The notes beneath the pieces are model-generated. The model was not told where the DNA came from and ran no database searches. It saw nothing but the letters and a program-made list of their open reading frames with translations. A stretch of DNA of 12,298 nt, from NCBI GenBank assembly GCA_023414975.1, contig JAEZMI010000414.1, positions 1 through 12,298 of the forward strand, given 5' to 3'. Shown here one piece after another: positions 6,373 through 12,298 of this stretch. The stretch's first letter is position 1, and each line of letters begins with the position of its first letter. Source of the DNA: Pseudomonadota bacterium (lineage in GTDB: Bacteria; Pseudomonadota; Alphaproteobacteria; Rhizobiales; Xanthobacteraceae). The position numbers were made by a program, and so were the translations under genes.

Positions 6373-7156
6373 CCGTCACACCATGCGACTGATGCTGCTC
6401 ATCCTCGGCGTCGTCTTCGCCTTCCTCTACATCCCGATCTCGGTTCTGGTCGGTCTGTCCTTCAATGCCGGCGGCCTGCCGACCGCCTGGACCGGCTTCT
6501 CGCTGAAATGGTACGGCGCATTGTTCGCCAACAAGGACATATTGCGCGCCGCCGGCAACACGCTGATCGTCGGCCTCGTATCGGCGCTGGTGGCCACCGT
6601 GCTCGGCACGCTGCTCGCCATCGGAATCGAGATACGCCGGCGCAAGGGGCGGTTTCTCGAAACGCTGATCTTCGCGCCGATGGTCATCCCCGACATCGTG
6701 CTCGCCATCGCGCTGCTCAGCTTCTTCTCGCTGCTCGATGTGCGGCTGGGGCTGCACACCGTCATCATGGCGCATGTGGTGTTCAACCTCGCCTTCGTCT
6801 GCGCGGTGGTGCGGGCGCGGCTCAAATCCTTCGACTGGTCGATCGTGGAAGCCTCCGCCGATCTCGGCGCCTCGATGGCGACGACGCTGCGCCGCGTGGT
6901 GCTGCCGGTGCTGGCGCCGGCCATCGTCGCGGGCGGGCTGCTCGCCTTCACCCTCTCGGTCGACGAATTCATCATCGCCTTCTTCACCGCCGGGGCCGAG
7001 CGGGCCTCGATCACCCTGCCGATGCAGATCTACGCCATGATCCGCTTCGGCGTGACGCCGGAAATCAATGTGCTCGCGACGCTGGTGATCGGCTTCTCGC
7101 TGGTCACGCTCGCCCTGTCGCAGCGGCTCAATCGCGGAGGCCTGCCGGGCCAATGA
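6365..7156 (+). CDS. ABC importer permease, PotC/PotI type
   Basis: This 263-residue inner-membrane permease has predicted transmembrane segments at about 8-32, 62-88, 100-122, 130-150, 184-207 and 233-252, and an EAA loop at 161-183 (V-E-A-S-A-D-L-G-A-S). It forms the heterodimeric channel with the preceding permease. Two nearby starts exist: ATG 6359 and ATG 6365. I chose 6365 because GGGG(A) then has normal spacing. Its stop overlaps the ATPase start as ATGA, indicating coupled translation. Confidence 0.92.
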   Translation: MADRHTMRLMLLILGVVFAFLYIPISVLVGLSFNAGGLPTAWTGFSLKWYGALFANKDILRAAGNTLIVGLVSALVATVLGTLLAIGIEIRRRKGRFLETLIFAPMVIPDIVLAIALLSFFSLLDVRLGLHTVIMAHVVFNLAFVCAVVRARLKSFDWSIVEASADLGASMATTLRRVVLPVLAPAIVAGGLLAFTLSVDEFIIAFFTAGAERASITLPMQIYAMIRFGVTPEINVLATLVIGFSLVTLALSQRLNRGGLPGQ

Positions 7157-8208
7157 CCACCCTGCTTTCCCTGCGCAACGTCGAGAAACGCTTCGGCTCC
7201 GTCCGGGCCGTCAACGGCGTGTCGCTCGACATCCGCCAGAACGAGTTCTTCGCGCTGCTCGGCGCCTCCGGCAGCGGCAAGACCACGCTGCTGCGCATGC
7301 TCGCCGGCTTCGAGACGCTGAGCGGCGGCCAGATCCTGCTGAACGGGCGGGACATCTCGAACGTGCCGCCGAACCACCGCCCGGTGAACCTTATGTTCCA
7401 GTCCTATGCGCTGTTTCCGCATATGACGGTCGCCCAGAACATCGCCTACGGGCTGGAGATGGAGAAGCTGCCGCGCGCCGAGATCCGCGCGCGCGTCGAC
7501 GAGATTCTCGCCACCATCCAGCTCGCGCCGCTGGCCGGCCGCAAGCCGGAACAATTGTCGGGCGGCCAGCGCCAGCGCGTCGCCCTTGCCCGCGCGCTGG
7601 TGAAGCGCCCGCAGCTCCTGCTGCTCGACGAGCCGCTGGGGGCGCTCGACAAGAAGCTGCGCGGCGAGATGCAGCTGGAGCTGAAGCGCATCCAGCACCA
7701 GTTCGGCATCACCTTCATCATCGTCACCCATGATCAGGAGGAAGCGCTGGTCATGGCCGACCGCATCGCCATTCTCCAGCATGGCGAGCTGCTGCAATGC
7801 GCCTCCCCGCGCGAGGTCTACGAGCATCCGGCCAACCGCTTCGCCGCCGAGTTCATCGGCGTGATGAACATCATCCCCGTCGCCCGCGACGGCACGACGC
7901 TCACCGCCGCGGATGGCAGCCTCCTCCGCGCGGATGTTCCCGACGGGCTGGGGGGCGATCTCGTCGCCGCCGTGCGGCCCGAGCGGCTGCGGCTCGACGC
8001 CGATGCCTGCGACAACCGGCTTTCCGGCCGCGTCCTCGCCACCGCCTATCACGGCCTCGACCTGCAGGTGCATGTCGAGAGCCCCGCGTGCCCCCGGCCG
8101 CTGATCTGCCGCGTGACGGCGGACGCGGCGGAGGCCCGCAGCTTCCGCCCCGGCGACGTGCTCAGCCTCGGCTGGAGCCGGGCCGACACCCGCATCTTCA
8201 AAGCCTGA
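7153..8208 (+). CDS. ABC importer ATP-binding protein, PotA type
   Basis: This 351-residue cytoplasmic ATPase is complete: Walker A G-A-S-G-S-G-K-T-T at 37-45, Q-loop Q83, signature L-S-G-G-Q at 135-139, Walker B L-L-L-L-D with catalytic E160, D-loop A-L-D at 164-166 and H-loop H193. The C-terminal 100 or so residues form a TOBE-type regulatory domain (A-A-V-R-P-E-R-L near 272-279), as in PotA. GGAGG lies 12 bases upstream and the ATG overlaps the permease stop. It powers the importer encoded by the three preceding genes. Confidence 0.95.
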   Translation: MTTLLSLRNVEKRFGSVRAVNGVSLDIRQNEFFALLGASGSGKTTLLRMLAGFETLSGGQILLNGRDISNVPPNHRPVNLMFQSYALFPHMTVAQNIAYGLEMEKLPRAEIRARVDEILATIQLAPLAGRKPEQLSGGQRQRVALARALVKRPQLLLLDEPLGALDKKLRGEMQLELKRIQHQFGITFIIVTHDQEEALVMADRIAILQHGELLQCASPREVYEHPANRFAAEFIGVMNIIPVARDGTTLTAADGSLLRADVPDGLGGDLVAAVRPERLRLDADACDNRLSGRVLATAYHGLDLQVHVESPACPRPLICRVTADAAEARSFRPGDVLSLGWSRADTRIFKA

Positions 8209-8267
8209 CCGCGTCCCCGAACGACACCCCGGCGCCCGCCAAGAGGCGCTTCCAGAGAGGTTAAACG

Positions 8268-9542
8268 ATGGAACAGAAGACCTTCGCCTTCTTCCCCGAA
8301 GCGGCCTTCGGTCCGGCCCTCAACTCCGTCGGCATCGCCCAGGCGGTGACGTCGCTCGGCCACAAGGCGGTGTTCCTCTCCGACCCCGGCTTCGTGTCGG
8401 TTTATGAGGGCTACGGCTTCGAGGCGCATCCCGTCGCGCTCTCCGAGCCGATGCCGCCCGAGCAGATGGCGAAGTTCTGGGAGGACTTCATCAACGGCCA
8501 TATCCCGAACTTCTCGAAAAAGCCGATCGACCAGCTCGACAACTATGTGCGGGAATGCTGGGAGGCCATCGTCTCCAGCGCCAAATGGGCGCAGAAGGAT
8601 CTTCCGGGCGTGCTCGCCCGCATCAAGCCGGACGTGATCGCGGTCGACAACGTCATCCTCTTCCCGGCGATCAAGCAGTCCGGCGTGCCGTGGGTTCGGA
8701 TCATTTCCTGCTCGGAGAACGAGATCGAGGACGAGGCGATCCCGCCGCACCTCTCCGGCATGGGCGAGAACGACCATGAAGGCCACGCGGCCTTCCGGGC
8801 GAAGTTCAACGCCGTCATCAAGCCGATCCATGACGACTTCAACGCCTTCCTCGCCGAGAATGGCGAAGAAGCCTACCCGCTCGGCCAGTTCTTCGAAGCC
8901 TCGCCCTATCTCAACCTGCTGCTCTATCCCGAACAGGCCAAGTACAAGCGCGCGGTGCCGCTCGATCCGGCACGCTTCCAGTATCTGGAAGGCTGCGTGC
9001 GCAAGGACGAGCCCTATACGGTGCCGACCTTCGCCAAGAACAATGACGGCCCGCTGCTCTACATCTCCTTCGGCTCGCTCGGCTCGGGCGACACGGAGCT
9101 GCTGAAGCGCCTCATCGCCCTCGTCGGCAAGACCCGCTACCGCGCGCTGGTCAATGTCGGCGACTACATGGCGAGCTATACCGATGTGCCGGACAATGTG
9201 ATGCTGGCGAGCTGGTTTCCGCAGCCCTCGGTCATCCCGCAGGTCGATGCGGTGATCCACCACGGCGGCAACAACTCCTTCACCGAGTGCCTCTATTTCG
9301 GCAAGCCGGCGATCATCATGCCCTATGTCTGGGACGGGCATGACAACGCCATGCGCGTCGAGGAAACCGGCCACGGCTTCCGTTCCGAGCGCTATGACTG
9401 GACCGACGAGGAGCTGGTCGCCAAGATCGAGGCCTGCCTCACCGATCCCGCCATCAAGGCGAAGCTCGCCGCCACCTCCGCCCATATGCAGGCCTGCGAG
9501 GGCCCGAAAAAGGCCGCGCGCCTGCTCGCCGCGCTGGTGTGA
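8268..9542 (+). CDS. GT1-type glycosyltransferase-like protein (copy 2, in importer operon)
   Basis: This 424-residue protein has the same GT-B architecture as the minus-strand copy, with every main motif at the same residue number: S-F-G-S 267-270, W-F-P-Q 316-319, H-H-G-G-N-N-S 331-337 and W-D-G-H-D-N 355-360. The N-terminus F-P-E-A-A-F-G (9-15) again lacks the usual GT1 histidine motif. D127 in the V-D-N-V-I-L-F-P strand is at the position where family members keep an acidic residue. No signal peptide or membrane segment is visible. AGAGAGG at 8254-8260 gives a convincing start 59 bases after the ATPase gene. The next gene begins at the stop. It probably acts on, or derives its acceptor from, the imported solute; the donor sugar and acceptor are unknown. 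Confidence 0.83.
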   Translation: MEQKTFAFFPEAAFGPALNSVGIAQAVTSLGHKAVFLSDPGFVSVYEGYGFEAHPVALSEPMPPEQMAKFWEDFINGHIPNFSKKPIDQLDNYVRECWEAIVSSAKWAQKDLPGVLARIKPDVIAVDNVILFPAIKQSGVPWVRIISCSENEIEDEAIPPHLSGMGENDHEGHAAFRAKFNAVIKPIHDDFNAFLAENGEEAYPLGQFFEASPYLNLLLYPEQAKYKRAVPLDPARFQYLEGCVRKDEPYTVPTFAKNNDGPLLYISFGSLGSGDTELLKRLIALVGKTRYRALVNVGDYMASYTDVPDNVMLASWFPQPSVIPQVDAVIHHGGNNSFTECLYFGKPAIIMPYVWDGHDNAMRVEETGHGFRSERYDWTDEELVAKIEACLTDPAIKAKLAATSAHMQACEGPKKAARLLAALV

Positions 9543-9547
9543 CCGCC

Positions 9548-9907
9548 ATGACCGATCTGAAAAGCTCCGCGCCGCACATCCATGGCGCCTCGACCTATGA
9601 CGACCTCGTGGACTGGGGTCCGCAGCCCGATTCCATCGAGGGTGCCTCGCACTCCACCGGCCGGCTCCTGTTCAAGGGGCCCGGCAACTCGCCGGAGACC
9701 GGCATCTGGGTCTGCACGCCCGGCCGCTGGAAGATCGCCGTCCCGCGTGACGAGTTCTGCCACTTCGTCGCCGGCCGCGCCCGCTACACCGCCGTCACCG
9801 GCGAGGTCACGGAGGTGGAGGCGGGCACCTGCGTCCTCTTCCCCGGCGGCTATGAGGGCGAGGCCGAGGTGATCGAGACCATCCGCAACATCTACATGCT
9901 GGTTTGA
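9548..9907 (+). CDS. DUF861 / cupin_3 family protein (tandem copy 1)
   Basis: This small 119-residue cytoplasmic protein is a single cupin barrel of the DUF861 type (relatives include the EutQ C-terminal domain and ureidoglycine aminohydrolase-like proteins). The diagnostic run is G-I-W-V-C-T-P-G-R-W at about 52-61, D-E-F-C-H-F near 68-73, a G-E-V turn and the closing F-P-G-G-Y. The family is common in amine and amino-acid catabolic loci, usually without a proven function. The ATG at 9548 is preferred; a GTG at 9539 that overlaps the glycosyltransferase stop is an alternative. It is followed without a gap by a homologous gene. A role in isomerisation, hydrolysis or ligand binding of a pathway intermediate is inference. 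Confidence 0.85.
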   Translation: MTDLKSSAPHIHGASTYDDLVDWGPQPDSIEGASHSTGRLLFKGPGNSPETGIWVCTPGRWKIAVPRDEFCHFVAGRARYTAVTGEVTEVEAGTCVLFPGGYEGEAEVIETIRNIYMLV

Positions 9908-9916
9908 GTGAACGTC

Positions 9917-10264
9917 ATGACGACAACACCGATGATGAAGAAGCCGCTCTCCGTCACCGACGTGGTGGACTGGGGCATCATTCCCACCATGATCGAGGGG
10001 CAGTCCCATGTCTCCGGCCAGGTGATCCACAAGGGCCCGAACGGCCAGTCCGAATGCGGGCTGTGGATCTGCACGCCGGGCAAATGGGAGTGCCACGTCA
10101 CCTCCGACGAGTTCTGCCACTTCCTCGAAGGGCGCTGCACCTATGTGCATGAGAGCGGCGAGGTGATCGAGATCACCCCGGACACCGCCGCCTTCTTCCC
10201 GAAGGACTGGAAGGGCGTGTGCACGGTCCATGAGACCATCAAGAAGGTCTACATGATCCGATGA
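9917..10264 (+). CDS. DUF861 / cupin_3 family protein (tandem copy 2)
   Basis: This 115-residue paralog of the preceding cupin aligns through W-I-C-T-P-G-K-W, D-E-F-C-H-F-L-E-G, S-G-E-V and the terminal E-T-I-x-x-x-Y-M; about 30 of 69 C-terminal positions are identical by eye. The start is ambiguous among GTG 9908 (directly after the previous stop), ATG 9917 (with GAGTGA upstream, chosen), ATG 9932 and ATG 9935. Its TGA overlaps the ATG of the phosphotransferase gene. The two proteins could form a heteromer or act on successive intermediates; neither is shown by the sequence. Confidence 0.85.
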   Translation: MTTTPMMKKPLSVTDVVDWGIIPTMIEGQSHVSGQVIHKGPNGQSECGLWICTPGKWECHVTSDEFCHFLEGRCTYVHESGEVIEITPDTAAFFPKDWKGVCTVHETIKKVYMIR

Positions 10265-11328
10265 GCGTGGCCGTCCCCCTCAGCATGGAGATCGGTCCGG
10301 CCGTGCGGCTGGATCCCCCCGGCGTGACCTTTCTGGCGCGCCACGGGCAGGCCGGCGGGCCGCTCGTGCCGCTGCCGGGCGATGCCTCGGCGCGCCGCTA
10401 TTACCGGCTGCCGGTGGCCGGGCTGCTGCTGATGGAGGACCGCACCGACCCGGAGGGCTTTTCCTCCTATATCCGCGTCGCGCGGCATCTGAACGGGCTC
10501 GGCCTGTCGGCGCCGCGCGTCGAGGCGGCGGACCCGGTCCATTGCCTGGCGCTGATCGAGGATTGGGGCGACGCCACCTATGCGCGCCGCCTGAAGGCCG
10601 GGCGGTCGGAGGCGGAGCTTTACGCGCTCGCCATCGACGCGCTGGCGCATCTGCACCGCGCGCCGGAGGGCGCCGCCATCTCCCAGCCCTTCTACGACCG
10701 CGAGGTCTGGCTCACCGAACTCGCCCTGTTCGGCGAGTGGTTCGCCCCCGCGCTCGCGCCGGACCTCGACCGCGCCGCCTTCTCCCGCCGCTTCCTCGAG
10801 CTGTGGGACACGGCGCTCGCCCCGCTCTATGGCCGCCGGGAAGCGCTGGTGCTGCGGGATTTCCACGTCGACAACCTGATGGAGCTCGACGGGCGCGACG
10901 GCGTCTCCCGCTGCGGCCTGCTCGACTTTCAGGACGCGCTGCGCGGCCCGCGCGAATATGACCTCGTCTCGCTGCTGCAGGACGCGCGGCGCGACCTCGC
11001 CCCCGGCCTGGAGGAGGCGATGCTGGAGCGCTACATCGCGGCGCTCGCGGGCGATGAAGCCGAGGCGCGGGCCATCCGCGCGCGCTATCACCTGATGGGC
11101 GCGCAGCGCCATGCCCGCATCGCCGGTGTTTTCGTGCGGCTGTGCCGGCGCGACGGCAAGGCGCATTACCTCGCCTGGTTGCCGCGCGTGCTCGGCCAGC
11201 TCGACGCGGCGCTCGCCGCCGCCAACCTCACCCCCATCGCCGACTTCCTCGCCGAGGCGCTACCCGACTGGCGCGCGCGCGGCGAGGCGCTGGCGTCCCG
11301 GCTGGCCGCGCCCCGCGCGCCGGCATGA
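10261..11328 (+). CDS. AmgK/COG3178-type phosphotransferase (APH kinase fold)
   Basis: This 355-residue kinase-like protein belongs to the aminoglycoside phosphotransferase superfamily, closest in motifs to the COG3178 group that includes the MurNAc/GlcNAc anomeric kinase AmgK. It has P-G-D-A-S-A-R-R-Y-Y-R at 39-49 (nucleotide loop), I-E-D-W-G at 99-103, the catalytic loop L-R-D-F-H-V-D-N-L at 198-206 with D200 and N205, and the metal-binding L-D-F-Q-D-A at 221-226 with D222, followed by G-P-R-E-Y-D-L-V-S-L-L-Q-D-A-R-R-D. All key residues are intact. The usual chromosomal COG3178 gene sits with cell-wall or tsaE genes; here it is in an importer/catabolic operon. It likely phosphorylates a sugar or amino-alcohol hydroxyl. 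The start overlaps the cupin stop (ATGA); ATG 10285 is an alternative. Confidence 0.86.
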   Translation: MSVAVPLSMEIGPAVRLDPPGVTFLARHGQAGGPLVPLPGDASARRYYRLPVAGLLLMEDRTDPEGFSSYIRVARHLNGLGLSAPRVEAADPVHCLALIEDWGDATYARRLKAGRSEAELYALAIDALAHLHRAPEGAAISQPFYDREVWLTELALFGEWFAPALAPDLDRAAFSRRFLELWDTALAPLYGRREALVLRDFHVDNLMELDGRDGVSRCGLLDFQDALRGPREYDLVSLLQDARRDLAPGLEEAMLERYIAALAGDEAEARAIRARYHLMGAQRHARIAGVFVRLCRRDGKAHYLAWLPRVLGQLDAALAAANLTPIADFLAEALPDWRARGEALASRLAAPRAPA

Positions 11329-11339
11329 AGGAACCGTCT

Positions 11340-12298
11340 ATGTCTGACCTCACCGCCGATCGTGCCGCCCCGCGTTATTACCTCAATCCCGGCCTGCACC
11401 CCTCGGCCGGCGCCACCCATGCGGTGATCGACCCCGCGACGCTGGAGGAGGTCGGCCGCCGCGTCGAGGTCACGGCGGCGGAGATCGACGCCGTGCTGGC
11501 GCGCGTCAACGCCGCGCAGAAGCTGTGGAACCGCACGGACGCCAAGAGCCGCGCCAAGGCGCTGCATGCCCTCGCCAACCGCATCGAGGCGGCGGATTTC
11601 ACCGACTGCGCCATCCTGATGAGCCGGGAAATGGGCAAGCCCTATCCCGAGGCCATCGGCGAACTCGCCAATGTGGCGCCGATCTTCCGCTATTACGCCG
11701 AGCTGGCGCGGGACGACGCCGGCAAGATCGCCGGCACCACGCAGATCGGCTCGACGCAATATGCGCGTTACGAGGCGCTGGGCGTCTCCGTCCACATCAT
11801 GCCCTTCAACTTCCCGATCCTCCTGATGTGCTGGACGGTCGCCGCCTCGCTCGCCGCCGGCAATGGCTGCATCGTCAAGCCGGCCGAGGCGACGACGCTG
11901 TGCACGCTGGAATTCATGAAGGTGTTCGACGGCCTGCCGGAAGGGCTCGTCGCCTGCCTGCCGGGCGGGGCGGAGGTCGGCAAGGCGCTGGTGGCCAGCG
12001 AGCGCACCCATGCCGTCGCCTTCACCGGCTCGGTGGCGGGCGGGCGCGCGGTCGCCATGGCGGCGGCGGCGACGATGAAGCCGGCGGTGATCGAGGCCGG
12101 CGGCTCCGATCCGATGATCATCGCCGCCTCCGCCCCGCTGGACGTGGCCGCGGCGGGCGCCGTCACCGGCGCCTTCCACATGTCCGGCCAGGTCTGCACC
12201 TCCACCGAACGCATCTACGCGGTGGAGGCGATCCACGACGCCTTCGTCACCGCCTTCGTGCGGGAGACGCAGCGCCTGCGCATCGGCAACGGGCTGGA
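11340..12298 (+). CDS. Aldehyde dehydrogenase, NAD(P)-dependent (3' end outside window)
   Basis: The frame is open to the right edge (319 residues of an expected 450-480). ALDH superfamily landmarks are present: P-F-N-F-P at 155-159, the cofactor lysine in V-K-P-A-E at 179-183, F-T-G-S at 228-231, the general base in I-E-A-G-G (E252) and the nucleophile in G-Q-V-C-T-S (C286). The second residue of the usual E-L-G-G is alanine. The sequence resembles succinate-semialdehyde-type and other short-chain or amino-aldehyde dehydrogenases, but the substrate cannot be set. AAGGAA at 11328-11333 supports the ATG 11 bases after the kinase gene. In an amine-import operon, oxidation of an aminoaldehyde formed by an amine oxidase or transaminase (possibly encoded just to the right) is the natural inference. 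Confidence 0.93.
   Translation, partial: MSDLTADRAAPRYYLNPGLHPSAGATHAVIDPATLEEVGRRVEVTAAEIDAVLARVNAAQKLWNRTDAKSRAKALHALANRIEAADFTDCAILMSREMGKPYPEAIGELANVAPIFRYYAELARDDAGKIAGTTQIGSTQYARYEALGVSVHIMPFNFPILLMCWTVAASLAAGNGCIVKPAEATTLCTLEFMKVFDGLPEGLVACLPGGAEVGKALVASERTHAVAFTGSVAGGRAVAMAAAATMKPAVIEAGGSDPMIIAASAPLDVAAAGAVTGAFHMSGQVCTSTERIYAVEAIHDAFVTAFVRETQRLRIGNGL

Noticed and set aside
8232..8249. Short inverted repeat GCGCC/GGCGC between the ATPase and the second glycosyltransferase-like gene, considered as terminator
   Set aside because: Only 5 bp with an 8-base loop and no T-tract; too weak in GC-rich DNA to support a terminator.
8049..9485. A 478-codon minus-strand open frame opposite the second glycosyltransferase-like gene
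   Set aside because: Antisense shadow of a gene with clear motifs and ribosome-binding site; similar shadows lie opposite the other copy, as expected from the shared codon pattern.
10261..11328. Aminoglycoside resistance gene
   Set aside because: The fold is APH-like, but motifs (G-D-A-S-A-R-R-Y and R-D-F-H-V-D-N, L-D-F-Q-D-A) are of the COG3178/AmgK type and the context is metabolic.
11166..12236. A 356-codon minus-strand open frame opposite the kinase end and ALDH
   Set aside because: ALDH catalytic motifs are unambiguous on the plus strand; the reverse frame is rich in G, A, R and D without a domain.
1..12298. Defence system, prophage, transposon or biosynthetic gene cluster
   Set aside because: No transposase, integrase, nuclease, phage structural gene, terminal repeats or large synthase was found; regulators, importer and enzymes point to metabolism.

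Overview
The window is about 12.3 kb of GC-rich, tightly packed bacterial DNA. GC/CG-ending codons, the gene families (LacI, FCD-type GntR, polyamine-type ABC importer, DUF861 cupins, COG3178-type kinase) and the close spacing fit an alphaproteobacterium. A member of the Hyphomicrobiales, Xanthobacteraceae-like, is my inference; there is no rRNA or marker gene to confirm it. No tRNA, rRNA, insertion sequence, CRISPR array or integrase was seen, and no gene-free stretch exceeds about 170 bases.

Left module (1-1959): a sugar-phosphate isomerase/epimerase-like TIM-barrel gene runs off the left edge on the minus strand. A LacI-family regulator is divergent from it. The roughly 140-base gap holds one perfect and one near-perfect LacI-type operator placed over the predicted promoter elements, so this looks like an autoregulated sugar-catabolic locus whose remainder lies to the left.

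Central and right module (1956-12298): a minus-strand pair, a GntR/FCD regulator and a GT1-type glycosyltransferase-like gene, is translationally coupled by a GTGA overlap. Its 3' end collides with that of lacI by 4 bases. Divergent from the regulator is a long plus-strand operon that continues past the right edge: substrate-binding protein, two permeases and ATPase of a polyamine/spermidine-type ABC importer, a second glycosyltransferase-like gene paralogous to the first, two tandem DUF861 (cupin_3) proteins, an AmgK/COG3178-type phosphotransferase and an aldehyde dehydrogenase (cut by the window end). Most junctions are short overlaps or gaps of a few bases. The exceptions are the 86 bases after the binding-protein gene, which contain a perfect 12-bp hairpin, and 59 bases before the second glycosyltransferase gene.

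Taken together, the right module looks like a regulated uptake-and-modification pathway: import of a small, probably amine-bearing solute, then steps involving glycosyltransferase-fold proteins, small cupins, a sugar/amino-alcohol-type kinase and aldehyde oxidation. I do not recognise this combination as a named pathway, and the substrate cannot be read from the sequence. The most striking points are the glycosyltransferase pair on either side of the regulatory region, both lacking the usual GT1 N-terminal histidine motif, the tandem cupins, and the double winged-helix architecture of the GntR regulator.
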